Shown here one piece after another: positions 31,968-44,067 of a DNA stretch of 64,000 nt (the stretch's first letter is position 1; each line of letters starts with the position of its first letter). The stretch is from Buddleja alternifolia (lineage: Eukaryota; Streptophyta; Magnoliopsida; Lamiales; Scrophulariaceae). The translations under genes were made by a program, and so were the position numbers. Under the pieces are notes generated by a model. That model did no database searches, was not told the origin of the DNA, and was given only the letters and a program-made list of their open reading frames with translations. Location of the stretch: the NCBI GenBank assembly GCA_019426215.1, contig CM033391.1, positions 14,620,708 through 14,684,707 of the forward strand. Reading direction: 5' to 3'.

Positions 31968-33254
31968 GCCTAGCGAGCCTTCTGTTGCCTTGAACATTAA
32001 CACTGTATCAGTCTTATCACTTAGATTATATCAAACCTAGTACGGAATGCTTCTTTATTGTTATAACTAGTGATAGTATAGATAAAGATCCCATGGATTG
32101 CATATGGTTAGGGGAGGCGGTCAGGGAAAACATATGGAATGCTCTCAAAGACCATAATCCTAAATATCGTTCCAAGTCATAGAGGCTGTGAGATGTGGGA
32201 TATCACTGGCCTCGTCAAGACTTGTTCATGCATGTAACTCTTCCAAAGAGGTCGACCCGTTCCATTGTTGATGCCTTGTATGACAATACATGTATGAAGA
32301 TTCATAATGGATTATGGGATTGAACTGCCCCGCAAGGATTCCTCATGGTACTGTCAAACTTGGTGTCCTTAGGTTTTTGTAGTGTGAGATAATCCTTAGA
32401 CCTGAGATGTCATTGGAAAGGGTACTACCCACTCTGCTTTGATATGCACGTGCACGCTAGGAGAGTCATATGGCATGTATGTAGGGTATAGTCTGGTAGT
32501 TAAAGCGAAACAATTGACAGTCAGAGGAGATTCATCCAAGGTCATGAGTACCTGGTATTTCCTATGTTGTTGAGTGAAATTGAATGATCGAAAAGTTTTT
32601 GGCCAGAGCATTGTCTTATAAGCGGGATTGGTGATCCCTGATTATAAGACCGAATCATTAGTTGAACTGACATAGTCATAGTTTCTGAGGCTATTAGGGT
32701 TTCGACTGTCACCTAACCTTAGGTCTTAGATGGGAAAAAGATGAAGGGATTCGACTCACACAAAGATCAAAATCTGGAGAGGTTTGCATTTTCATTGTTA
32801 ACATCTAGGAAGTCGTGGCGACGTTGCTAGACATCGAACCACGACCAATAGGTGGCTTGGGTTAATTGGTGAAGTTAATCCAAGGCCTAGGTAATTATTA
32901 TGAATAATTAATCTAGCCCATGGAAGGACTTATTGCTAGATTGTTAATGAGCCTAAGGGGTCACACACAATACTTAGTGTAGTACCTATGGGCTAATTAA
33001 TTCTTTGTGAATTAATGGAGGGATTAATTAATTAATTAATCGGGAAAAGGAATAAATTAATTAAGTGGTCTTAATTAATAAAATTCTTATAATTTAATAT
33101 TGGATTATTAAATTAGGAAAGACTAGTTAATTAATTAGACCAGAAAGAGAAAATAAATAAATAAATATATAGATAGATAGATATATGCATGTAGGCGTGT
33201 ATATATGTATAGATTTGGTGGAGGATTTTTATCTTGTTCACCAAGTCTATGTAA
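31968..33254. other. Probable LTR-retrotransposon remnant, no ORF
   Basis: The long ORF-less sequence has TTAATTAATTAATTAATCGG runs, a stretch TAATGAGCCTAAGGGGTCACACAC as often seen in plant LTRs, and a short GATA/TATA microsatellite near 33165-33185. It abuts the end of composite element copy B. Ends were not defined. The frame at 32396-32611 on - looks like chance. Confidence 0.4.
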
Positions 33255-33364
33255 GGAAAAATTAAATTAATAATATAAAAAAAAAAGAAAATCAAAAAAT
33301 ACCACCAAAGTTGGTGGTATTCAGAAAATAATATGTTACGACATAGGGTATGTCGTCTCAGCTA

Positions 33365-33445
33365 AGAGACGACATACCCTATGTCGTCTCTTACAATAAT
33401 TTATTTTTTTAATTTAGTGAGAGACGACATAGCATATGTCGTCTC
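33365..33445. repeat. Terminal palindromes of composite element, copy B
   Basis: Arms AGAGACGACATA (33365-33376) and TATGTCGTCTCT (33380-33391) form one palindrome. GAGACGACATA (33421-33431) and TATGTCGTCTC (33435-33445) form a second. The shared core ACGACATA is the same as in the copy A palindrome at 9883-9911, though the flanking bases differ. Repeated inverted motifs near an element end are typical of transposase binding regions; binding is inferred. Confidence 0.75.
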
Positions 33446-33680
33446 TCATTTCATTTTATTTTATTTTATTGGTCTTTTCAGGCTGCAAATTTGCAGCCTT
33501 GTTTTATTTTTTTCCATTTTTTTCATTTGCATTACACCAAACCTTTCCCCCACACCAAACCATTTGCATTTCTTCATCCCCCAATTTCTCTCTTTCTCTT
33601 CTTCTTCTTCCACCATTTTTACTTAGATTTTTTGTTCATTTTTAAAACGAAATTTCTCCATCATCAACCAAAAAATTAAG

Positions 33681-34830
33681 GTAAATTTCTTTTTTTCATT
33701 CATTTATACTTTTAAATTTGTTATATGTAGAGTTTGTATATTATTCTTTTTTTATAATGGTATTATAATTTAGGGTTGAAAAGTTGAATTTGAAGTGATA
33801 AATAGATTTGTTAGCTATAATTATTGAATTATTTGGTATAATTCTCTAATATATTGGTATAATTTTTGAATTAATAGGTTGATTTTTTATTTTTAGGTTC
33901 AATTTTGACTTTTAGGTATAATGTCAATTTTTAATGTTATATTTGAATTATTTGGTATAATTTTGGAATTGGTTGGTATAATTTTTGAATTAAAAGGTTG
34001 ATTTTTGAATTTTAGGTTTTTGAGTTGTTAGGTTTAATTTAGAATTGTTTGGTTTAAGTTGGAATTAATAGGCTTGATTCCGAGTAGTTAGATTTATTTT
34101 TGAATATGTTGGTATATTTTGCAATTGTTTGGTATAATGTTCGAATTAGTTGGTATAATTTTCGAATTGTTCAGTATAATTTGAATTTATAAGTTTAATT
34201 TCGAATTGTTAGGTTTGATTTCGAGTTGTTAGGTTTAATTTAGAATTGTACGGTATAAATATTTTTATTGGGCTTAATTTGGAGTAGTTAGCTTTAATTT
34301 TAATTGGTTGCTATATTTTTGGAAATATTTGGTATAATGTTCGAATTAGTTGAAATAATTTTTTAATTGTTTGGTATAATTTGAATTTATAGGTTTGATT
34401 TTGAATTGTTTGGTTTATTTTCGAGTTGTTAGGTTTAATTTCGAATTGGATGGAAGAGTTTTCTAAACGTTCGAATTAATAGGTTTAATTTGGAGTAGTT
34501 AGGTGTAGATTCGATTAGTAGTTTAAATTAGTATGTTTAAATTCGATTTTTTAAAATCAATTTTTTCTTTTTTCATTTCTAAGTGTAATCTCCAATTTTT
34601 AGGTATAATCTCTAATTGGTATGTTTAAATTCCTTTTTTGGGTATAATTTTCGAATTATTAGGTGTAATCTCTAAATTTTAATTTGTATGTAAAATCTTT
34701 ATTGATTAGGTATAATTTGTAATTAGTGGGTTTAATTTCGAATTAATAGATACAATTTAATTTACTAAATATTAAGTGTAATTTATATCGTAGAATGTAA
34801 ATTAACATTCTTGTGGATATGTAAATGCAG
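33681..34830 (+). other. 1.15-kb intron in the 5' leader of PMD copy B, made of degenerate short repeats
   Basis: The donor is TTAAG|GTAAAT and the acceptor AATGCAG|GATGG, one base before the ATG at 34832. The sequence consists of variants of TTAGGTTTAATTTCGAATTG and TTGGTATAATTTTTGAATT, about 20 bp each. A pyrimidine-rich leader exon (CTCTTTCTCTTCTTCTTCTTCC) lies upstream at about 33530-33680. It is the same arrangement as in copy A. Confidence 0.7.
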
Positions 34831-34831
34831 G

Positions 34832-37299
34832 ATGGCGGAGCGTAATGTATATGGCCCGGTTGATGGGAGCGTATTGTATGATCAGGACAATCATGTATCT
34901 GAGGCAGTTGCTGATCATCCAGACTTCACTTATCGGGTCCGGCGAGCTGACTCTGCATATTTCCCAGTTGCCTATGAATCTCCTTTACATCACCGCATCA
35001 AGGTAAAGCTTGATGAGATGGGGTTTTATAGGGTATACTAGTTACCTCAGTTTAAAAACGACCTAGGCCTTGTGAAGGCCCTAATTGAGAGATGGCACCC
35101 AGACACGAACACATTTCATTTTAGGACCGGAGAGGCTACGATAACTCTCAAAGATATTGCAATTTTATATGGTCTACCAGTTGATGGTAGAGCTATAGCT
35201 GCATATCGACACTGCAAAGCAGATGAAGATTACGTCTTATATGTATTTGAACAATTAGGACTGTATTTATTGCCGAAAAATTTCTTGCACGGTCATAGAA
35301 TACCAGTCCGAAAACTTGTTACCCATGTTTTGAGTGCGCCTCAACAAATAAATGATCAATCTGAAGAATTTGTAGTTGATCAGGTAGCCCATTGTTGGGC
35401 CCTTTTGTTGCTCGGGAGTGTGATGTGTGCCGACACCACAGGAGATGTTATTCCTGTAGTGTGGTTGAGTCTGTTTGAAGATATAAACTTAGCACGCACA
35501 TACAGTTGGGTAAGTGTGGTATTGGCTCATTTGTACCGAGAATTGGAGAATGGTTCCCGAGTAGAATGCAATAATATTGCAGGTTTCATGCCATTATTAC
35601 AGGTGAGAAAAATTATTATTTAGACGTTATTATTTCTGATATAATAATTCGTGGTTATTCAATTAATTTATTTCTTCTTTAATAGATGTGGGCGTGGAGT
35701 AGGATTTAGATTGTAAGGCCTGATGGAGTACCTAGACAGATGGCTGGAGTTGACGTGCATAGCATTGCCTGAGCACCTTATGCTTCACGGTAATTTATCA
35801 TTTAAATATTATGTTTAATTAAGAAACGTTCAATTTTTTTTATTATTTTCAATGATTGTTGTTTGAAGGTGGCATCGACCTACTACAAATACTGCTTCAG
35901 TCAGTCACAATGTTCGGGCAATTAGAGATGGTCTAGATCAGATGGCGGATGGACATGTGAGTCGGGAATTTTTTTTAAAAAAATTATTATGAAGTTATAT
36001 CTATCTCCTACTAATATATTGTAAATCATTTTTCCGTATTTCAGTTTGTTTGGACATCGTACAACTTCAATGATGCAGACACTGCCGAGTTGCCACCTCA
36101 ATGTTTGAATGATAACGTATGGCGAGCATCAACTCCAATGATATTCTTTGCCATCGTAGAGTATCATCATCCGGAGCGTGTTCTTCGACAGTTCGAAATA
36201 CGCTAATTTAGTCCACACACACCTGGATGTGTTCGAAGGGTCAGCCGAAAGGGTAGGTCCATGATTAATTGGGTAGATAGACATGCTCGGGAAATTGCAA
36301 CGTGGAATGATCGTCAATTGTACGCTGTGACTCGATACTATGTTGAGGATGGGGGAGACCAGACGGATGAAGGATATGAAGAGTGGTATGACCGAATCAC
36401 TCGTCGTTACATTTCACCCTGATTGACTAGGAGAGGTGCGGGACACCAGGCTGGGTCAGCCCCTCTATTGCATGATGTGGTTAGTATTTGGTATTGTATT
36501 CCATTGATACTTATTTTAATGCTATTTATTTAGGATAATTTTTTCGTTGATACTATTACTTGTTTTATCTTTTCAGTACCAACAAATTCAAGAGGTGCAA
36601 ACGACACTGGAACAAATTGCCCAAACTAGTGATCCCACAGCAATTAGGGAACTGCGATCTAGAATGAGGAACATCCGGGATATGGTCACATGTAGTGGCA
36701 ATGTAGCCATCAATGCTCGTGTAGAGGAGGAACATCCGGGTCCGAGCTTGGCTTATCATGGTCACTTCAACGCCGGAGGATCGAGCTCGGCTTATCATGG
36801 TCACTTCAATGCCGGAGGATCGAGCTCGGCTTTTCATGTTCACGTCAATGCCGGAGGATTGAGCTTGGCTTATCATGGTCACTTCAATGCCTGAGGATCG
36901 AGCTCGACTTATCATGGTCACTTCGATGCCGGACAATCGAGCTTGGCTCAATCTCATCCCAACCCTAACGACGTCTACATTCCCACAATGGCCCAACCAC
37001 CAAAGCATGATATGCCCTTCAATTTTCACAATCAAGGACAAGGTTACAGTAAGCCGACGTGGAATTTTTCTGAGCTCGATATAGACCAGTGGAATGATGC
37101 ACCTCAACATCATAGAATTCCATTTCCGCGTCCTGCACAATTTAATGTATCACCAGTTCAGTACAATGATGTTAAGGAAGAAACAAATAGGAGAAGGTCT
37201 ACGAGGACGAGGCGGTCCCCAGATTGTGGGACGAGGGGACATCGTGGTTATCGGGCACATAGATATTTTTGTGTATTTATATTTTTTGTGGTGTTTTGA
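34832..37299 (+). pseudogene. Plant mobile domain (PMD, MAIN-like) gene, copy B
   Basis: The start ATGGCGGAGCG at 34832 follows the leader intron; an in-frame upstream ATG at 34811 is intronic. Exons by GT..AG: 34831-35602, 35686-35789, 35869-35956, 36045-36479, 36577-37299. PMD motifs are LVKALIERWHPDTNTFHFR, ITLKDIAILYGLPVDGRAI, INDQSEEFVVDQVAHCWALL, NFNDADTAELPPQC and NWVDRHAREIATWNDRQLY. Stops occur at TAG 35039, two in the second exon, TAA about 36204, TGA about 36420 and TGA 36892. The last exon has 13-residue repeats and a basic end RRRSTRTRRSP..CGTRGHRGYR. It retains the exon start that copy A has lost. Confidence 0.88.
36742..36950 (+). repeat. 39-bp (13-residue) coding repeat in PMD copy B, more than five copies
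   Basis: Units start at 36742, 36781, 36820, 36859, 36898 and 36937 and encode variants of AYHGHFNAGGSSS. One unit contains the TGA at 36892. The Gly/Ser/His composition suggests a flexible linker near the C-terminus. Copy A has about three and a half units. Confidence 0.88.
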
Positions 37300-37410
37300 A
37301 TAATGCATGTTAATAATATAATTTTATTGACATAAATATTTTATCTGAAGCTAAAAAAATTACGAAATTAATACGAACATTGAATTAATATAAAACTAAT
37401 TGACAGGAAT

Positions 37411-37592
37411 CTAGTTATTCTCCTCATCAGACATTTGAATATCCGATTGATACTCAGGACCTATATTAAGCTCCCACCGGGTTCTTGCTTCTTGTATATA
37501 ACTGCATAAGGCGTATTCTCGAGAAATTTCTTGGTAATTTAGACGTTGCATACGCATAATCATCCTGTTATTCTCCTCACTTATCCTATTGA
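37411..37592 (-). pseudogene. C-terminal remnant of ORF2 in copy B
   Basis: On - it encodes NRISEENNRMIMRMQRLNYQ through to SDEENN, closely matching the last 60 or so residues of ORF2 in copy A. Upstream it runs straight into 147-bp repeat sequence at 37592, so the N-terminal two thirds are deleted. Confidence 0.88.
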
Positions 37593-37925
37593 CTAATTTG
37601 CATAAATAGTTTTTTATTCTGAGCCAGAAAATCAAAAAATAAATAAATTACGTAATACTTTTTGAATAAATACTTTTTTGTTGAATTGTAATTTCAATGA
37701 AATGTTTTTTATTATTGACTAATTTGCGTAAATAGTTTTTTGTTCTGAACCAGAAAATAAAAAAAATTACGTAATTATTGTTGAGAAACAGCCTCAAGTG
37801 GAGTTGTTTTGAATAAATACTTTTTTATTGAATTGTAATTTCAATGAATTGTTTTTATTATTGACTAATTTGCATAAATAGTTTTTATTCTGAGCAAGAA
37901 AATAAAAAATAAAAAATAAAACTAT
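37593..37925 (-). repeat. 147-bp repeats in copy B, about 2.3 copies
   Basis: The stretch is the reverse complement of the copy A array: GACTAATTTG.ATAAATAG, TTCTGAGCCAGAAAAT and AATTGTAATTTCAATGAA recur. Units are more diverged and one is shortened. Confidence 0.85.
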
Positions 37926-37937
37926 TTTTGATACTTT

Positions 37938-38627
37938 CCAAATGGGACTGTTTTGCGTGGCCATATCTCTTCACTCGGGCATCGAAATGAGCCAAATCTT
38001 ACGTTTTTACAAAGTTCATAACATCACCTGCAACTTTCATGTTCAACTCATGGCCAAAAAACGCACAGAAACATGCCAAATACAAGCCCGAAAATCAACA
38101 AAAAATAGTTTTTTAACATAAAACTTTCCAAACAGGACTGTTTTGCGTGGCCATATCTCTTCACTCGGGCATCGAAATGATCCAAATCTTACACTTTTAC
38201 AAAGTTCATAATATCACCTACAACTTTCATGTTCAACTGCTGGCAAAAAAACGCACAGAAACATGCCAAATACAAGCCCGAAAATCAACAAAAAATAGAT
38301 TTTTAACAGAAAACTTTCCAAACGGGACTGTTTTGCGTGGCCATATCTCTTTATTCAGGCATCGAGATGAGCCAAATCTTACACTTTTACAAAGTTCATA
38401 ACATCCCCTGAAACTTTCATGTTCAACTCGTGGCCAAAAAACGCACAGAAACATACCAAATACAAGACCGAAAATCAACAAAAAACAGTTTTTTAACATA
38501 AAATTTTCCAAACGGGATTGTTTTGCGTGGCCATATCTCTTCACTCGGGCATCAAAATGAGCCAAATCGTACGTTTTTACAATGTTCATAACATCAGCTG
38601 CAACTAATATGCTCAACTTGTGGCCAA
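37938..38627 (-). repeat. 190-bp repeats in copy B, four copies (the last partial)
   Basis: GGGACTGTTTTGCGTGGCC-type starts occur at 37938, 38128, 38318 and 38508, exactly 190 bp apart. The unit is the same as in copy A, reverse-complemented. The frames 38147-38401 (+) and 38233-38616 (-) are repeat artefacts. Confidence 0.92.
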
Positions 38628-40160
38628 AAAAGGAACATCACTGGTAAATTAGCACTTGCAGGCCCTTGTCCAATCTTCTTTTTGAGTTGAGAAACATGTA
38701 ATGTAGGATGGATTTTTGCATCTGAAGGTAACTCTAACTTGTATGCCACAGTCCCATACTTCTGAATTACTTTAAAGGGTCCAAAATACTTTGGTGAAAG
38801 TTTGTTGTATACTTGTTTCCTCACTGAAATCTGCCTGTAAGGCTGCAGTTTCACATATACAAAGTCACCAAGCTCCAGAACTCTCTCACTCCTTCCCTTG
38901 TCTGCTTGTTGCTTCATTCTAGATTGAGCTATTGCTAATTGGTTTTTCAAGAGTCTAATTGCACTTTCCCTGGAAGATAAACTCCTATCCACTACATCCA
39001 CAGGAGTTTCAAATTGGATGTAAGGATGGTGTAGAGGTGGCTTTTGGCCATAGACAACTTCATAAGGAGTTCTTTTGATAGCTGAATGGTAGGAAGTATT
39101 ATACCACCATTCAGCCAGGGGAAGCCATTTTTTCCACTCCTTAGGCCTTTCACTACACATACATCTGAGGTATGACTCCACACATCTGTTAACAACCTTT
39201 GTCTGCCCATCAGATTGTGGGTGACAAGCTGTGGAAGTGTGTAATTTTACCTATTGGAGCTTAAAGAATTCTTGCCAGAATTTGCTCATAAACGCAGCAT
39301 CTCTATCACTGACAATAGTGGTTGGCATCCCATGTTACCTGAAAACTTGATCCATAAATGCTTGAGCAATATCTACTGCAGAGTATGGATGTTTTAAAGG
39401 AATAAAATGGGCATATTTACTCAATCTATCCACCACCACTAGGATACTATTTTTCCCATTAGATTCTGGTAACCCCTCAATGAAATCTAAAGATATATCA
39501 TGCCAAATCTTTTCTGAAATAGGGAGGGGTTGCAACAAGCCAGGTGTAGCTACATTCTCCCCCTTACATTCTTGACATACATCACACTCTCTTATAGCTT
39601 TACAAATGTCTACCTTCATGTTTTTCCAATAAAATAATTGTTTGATCCTGTGTACTGTTACCTGCATACCAGATTGCCCTCCTACATCATTGCAGTGGTA
39701 AATGTTGAATATTTTCCTTCTCACTTCCTCATTTGACCCCACCACCAACTTATCTTTCCTGGTGGGTACTCCAGCTGACCATTTATACCGCTGTCTCCTT
39801 CCATTGTTTTGCTCAATGTCAGCAATAACCTGTTGTACCTTGTCATCTTGGAGCCAGCTATCTTTCACTTGTTGTAATAAGTCTGAATGTACAGAAGATA
39901 AGCTAGCGAATACTCCTTGTCCTCCAGTACATTCACTTGCCCACTTTTATGCTAAATTGTAAAATCATACACTAATAGCTTCACTAACCATTTCTCTTGG
40001 CTTGGGGTTGAAATTCTTTGTTCCATCAGGTGTTTTAGACTTTTGTGATCAGTTTTAATGACAAAAGGTCTTCCCACCAGATATGATCTCCATCTTTGTA
40101 CAACCACTACAATAGCCATCATCTCTTTATCATATACAGACAAAAAGATTTGAGTTGATC
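38628..40160 (-). pseudogene. Ty3/gypsy pol remnant (RNase H and integrase)
   Basis: On -, in order: RNase H end (VYDKEMMAIVVVVQRWRSYL and KTDHKSLKHLMEQ, 40143-39952), the integrase HHCC zinc finger with GGQSGMQVTVHRIKQLFYW and CDVCQECK, core DDE with SLDFIEGLPES and VVVDRLSKYAHFIPL, then a broken stretch at 39200-39335. The integrase continues at 39181-38594 with EWWYNTSYHSAIKRTPYE and a GPY-like KYFGPFKVIQKYG C-terminus. Upstream of RNase H the sequence jumps to gag leader (DQLKS-like codons near 40160-40240). Protease, RT and most of gag are therefore deleted. Its left end abuts the 190-bp array. Confidence 0.88.
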
Positions 40161-40284
40161 CATTATCGATTTGAGTTGATCCATGGATTCTTTGAGTGCG
40201 TCAACATCCTTACGCAGTTCAGTGCTCATTCTTGTTGTTTCCACCATTGCTGCACTTCTTCAAGCTTCCAAGAATCGCCTGATT

Positions 40285-40687
40285 AGCTGATACCACTTGA
40301 TGATGACAGATTATTAATGGGAAGATTCAACTAGGTAATTCATAGAATTAATATGATAATTAATCCTGAAGAACTTACCCAAGATAAATTGCAGAATTGA
40401 GAGAGAGAAGATTGATCAATTTACACCTAAAAAACATAACATTCATTTCTTCAGATTGTGTTTCTTTTATACAACAACAAAGCGTAATTCAAACGCTGAA
40501 AATGAAAATAGAAAGCGTTTGAAATTCTGTTACACTAACTAACTGCTACAATTTACATTTTTGCCCTTTTATTTTTAAAATTCCAGCCAGTCAAAGTCAT
40601 GGTCTTCTTCTTCTATTAAAACGCCTTTTCACTTATAAAATTGCTTCCTCCTTTGCTTACGTTTTCTTCACAATTTGGTCCATAACA
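40285..40687 (-). repeat. LTR and primer binding site of the gypsy element
   Basis: On -, the LTR runs from TGTTATGGACCAAATTGTG at 40687 to ..GTCATCATCA at 40298, about 390 bp. Two bases later comes TGGTATCAGCT (complement of 40285-40295), close to the initiator tRNA-Met primer site. Start TG and end CA are as expected. The opposite LTR is missing. Confidence 0.78.
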
Positions 40688-42624
40688 GAATGTTTGAACT
40701 ATCAAGAATTCTACAGCCATAATGCAGAATGTCCAAACAACTATTGACCCTATATGTTAGATATTGAGTGATTTTTAGGAGTTCGGGGATTTTAAGTCAT
40801 GCTACAGTCACCTATGCATGATGAATCTCATGTGAACCCCTACTACATGAATGATTTTGATTGTTCCGGAATTCGGCGTCCCATGAGCTCCCAATAATGA
40901 CCCTGTGATGAGGCATGCATGCTAATAAATGTGATCATGTATATAAAATTTTGATATCAACCATTCAGATATTAATATGTGATCGCACCAGTATTTGTCT
41001 TAATCTCATTATATTTTTTATGTCATATTAATCATGCCGAGCACATCAATAGACAACTAAGTCAGTTCGTGTAGAGTAGAAATCTCAAACAAAGAAACCT
41101 TCCAATTAAGTTATTATTCAAATGGTGTAAAAAAACGATGAAATTCATAAATTACAAAAGCAAGTATTATAACCGCGCCAAATCATATTGAGAATAAAAC
41201 TTAAACATGAAAACTTCTAAGTAAGTTACAATTCACGAATCATTTGATGCATCATAACTAAAATTTAAAAATGAGAAAATGAAACAAAAACGACATCTAT
41301 CTAAATCCAAATATTTCTCCAAGCATATATTTTGGACCAAAGTACACAAGAGAGAAAATTTGTACTAAGTAATTAATTAATTAAATGTTGAAGAAGTGTA
41401 GAATCTGTATATTTTTATAGCATAATAGAAGAAAATATATACTAATAAATTAAGAAGTTTCTGCTGCTCACTGCTACAAGGATAATGAGTCATGGGCAAG
41501 ACCAAAGAGCGAGTACACTTGTGCAACCACCATCATAATTTACAAGTCTTATTTTTTGAAACATCTTAATTTATCTTCTGTCTATTACATAGTTAGAAAT
41601 TAAACTCTTCAATCTATTGATCATTTCCTTGAAATAAAACCATTCATATATACATCATTTCACGACTAAATTTCACGTAACATACACTGAACATTTTTTT
41701 TTTGGAATTGAATGTAAAGCTCTCGTTGGTCAATGGAAATGTCTGTAAAATCAGGAAGGTAGAAAAACGCATCACTTTTAGAATATATACAAATCCTTTT
41801 TTTGGCTAGACACTAAATTAAACTCAAAAGAAGAAGAATAACAGACGAAAAAAGAGTCCAATAAGTACATATCTGGTAATTATCCCCAAAAAAAGGGTAC
41901 ATACTCTGGTGTTACTTTTTTTCTAATCGTGGAGTAGCCTTATTTTTTGGCGCAACAAAAACAAAACACAAGTCCAAAGACATATATGTGCAACTCTTTA
42001 GCACATACTATTGCTCAGTCGTATATGGGATTTGGTACGTGTGCAATTGAATTATTCAAAGTAGAAACAATGCTAGTAACGGGGCCTGATGTTGAAGCGG
42101 CGCTGACGGAATCCTCGGCACCAGCCCCGTCGCTTAAGCATCGACCCATCGAAGCTTGTGCAAGTCCCCAATTAATTTGAGATTCAAGCTTCTCTCAAGT
42201 TCGATCTCCACATGACTTTTCAATATAATCATTTCCCTACTCCATTTAAAAACTCAGGTATCCTAACTTTCACCATGTAAAGACCGGAATTGGAAGAGAA
42301 ATATGTAGAGACTCAGATATATAATATTCTATATGGCTGATAAGAAGTCTTTATTGAGCGGAATTTGCCTCCAAACAAAATCAAAAGCCTTTGGGAATTA
42401 CATTTATACATTGAACTAATTTGTGAATTATTCTATTCAAGCCCATGCACCTTTTTTAATGATTAATTTTCATTATTAGAGGGTAATACTACTTTATTAC
42501 TATGAGGTTATTTTATTCTTAACAAAAAAGTTAAGAAATATAAATTATCCAAAATTATTCATACTTTTAGAATAGTTAAGATAAGATTAAAATTAAAATT
42601 AAAATTAAGATAAGATAAGATTAA
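40688..42624. other. AT-rich sequence with no confident gene
   Basis: No transposon motif or RNA gene was recognised. The only coding-like stretch is the short minus-strand frame at 42015-42194. A short run of GATTAA/GATAAG hexamers (about 42590-42640) marks the edge of the duplicated segment. Confidence 0.5.
42015..42194 (-). CDS. Unassigned coding-like segment (possible terminal exon)
   Basis: A 59-codon frame on - ends with TGA at 42017-42015. It has higher GC and protein-like composition (INWGLAQASMGRCLS, then a Ser/Ala-rich tail), in contrast to its surroundings. It has no in-frame Met at the start and is bounded upstream by a stop at 42197. It could be a 3' exon or a pseudogene scrap. 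I do not recognise the protein. The + frame over the same bases (41947-42180) is the alternative. Confidence 0.2.
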   Translation of the reverse strand, partial: EKLESQINWGLAQASMGRCLSDGAGAEDSVSAASTSGPVTSIVSTLNNSIAHVPNPIYD

Positions 42625-44067
42625 GATTAAGATTAGAGGTACAGATTCTCTATATCAATCTGAATACTAAGTTAATTTTCATGCTTTTAGGATGTACCCA
42701 AGTCCTCGTAGCAATTGTCACGGTTCCAGGGGCGTCACAATTATATTGCACCTTTAAACTTATTTTCTCTATTATGTTTTCATATTATTCCTACAAGAAA
42801 AATGAAACTCCATATTAACAATGAGATATTATACGAGTAGTTAATAACATATATACCTAGGGATCTATATTTCATGTTTTGAGCAAGTACAGTTTAATAA
42901 TTGAAAATTTACAGCCGCGATTTAATTTTAATTTTTTTTGTGTCTCTTACATTTTCAAGTTGTTCTTACTTCCAGAAATTGGAACTTCAAATTGATAATA
43001 AAATATTACAAAAGTGGCTAGTTAAACTAAGAAAAAATGAATAACATGGTTTCTCACGCGCGGGGCTTGTGATGTGCCTCCGATCAATTGCAACCTTAAA
43101 GTGGGCAAAGAAACCCTACATTAGTTTCTACTTGTAAATAGCTCACATTTATCTTATTTTGGCTTTGTGGGACGTTGCAATCACCTCACCTATAACGGGG
43201 AAATCTCGTTTTTGGTACCATACAGCTTAATTTGTTTTTAGTACCACGCTTTTACCTGTTCTCACTTTTGATACAAACTGACTTTTTTTTTTCTCACTTT
43301 GGGTACCACCGTCAGTCAACTAACGACATTTTAGTTTTTGGCTTTGGGGAAAAAAATCATGTTTGGGCTGAAATGGAAGAAAAGAAAGGCAAAAGGGGGG
43401 ACACTTAATTTGGGGATTTTTCTAAAATATGATTGCAATTAATGACCTCACCCAGTGTTAGAGTCAAGAATTTTGTCCACGGGGCAAGATTCGAAACAAA
43501 GAAATATAGGGAAAACTGTAGTATTAGTCCCATAAGAAAGACCGCTTAGAATTTTCAGCTTTTTACCTGATTTGGACACAAACCGTTTGTATGGTCACGT
43601 GTCTTGCACGTGGTCGTTGTTTAATTTGCATAATTTCATAAAACACTCAAACATTATGTACGAAAGAAAACTCATTTTTTATTTACGTTCCGGGTTAAGA
43701 GTTGTAAAAGTCAATGGGTACTTGCACAATCTATCCAATCTATCATAAACCTTTAAAGGCGTGTGTGTGCCACTTGTGAATTCTCACCAGTTTTCTTAAC
43801 CGATGGGAACAAAATTGCAAAAGAAGAATCATATGGGAATATTTTTACCTTTTTGAAAACAATGAAACTAAAATTGCAATAGATCCTATCTTATTGGACC
43901 AATATTGCAATTTTCCAAGAAATATAAATATTTTATTATGTAATTCTCAGCTCTTAAGATTTTTTCTCATATTACGGTCTTCAAGTCAATAAGTTATAAA
44001 TACTTAAATGTGATGTAAATATAGTATTTCTTACGAATTAAAAATATATAAATTACATCGTAAATAT

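Larger units (their letters stand above)
33255..38627. mobile_element. Composite element, copy B (PMD-bearing, deleted)
   Basis: It is inverted relative to copy A. Contents are the palindromic end (33299-33445), leader exon, 1150-bp leader intron, PMD gene (+), ORF2 remnant (-), 147-bp repeats and 190-bp repeats. mudrA, ORF1 and the shared intergenic region are absent. ORF2 is fused to the 147-bp array at a TATTGA microhomology (37587-37592). It ends against a gypsy integrase fragment at 38628. An 18-bp perfect palindrome GGCTGCAAATTTGCAGCC at 33481-33498 precedes the leader. Confidence 0.7.

Noticed and set aside
33381..33679. Phe/Ser-rich plus-strand frames
   Set aside because: They cover terminal palindromes and the pyrimidine-rich leader exon of PMD copy B; low-complexity composition.
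36565..37140. Minus-strand 191-codon frame
   Set aside because: It is antisense of the PMD last exon and its 39-bp repeats.
38147..38616. Frames of 84 and 127 codons
   Set aside because: They are produced by the 190-bp repeat array.
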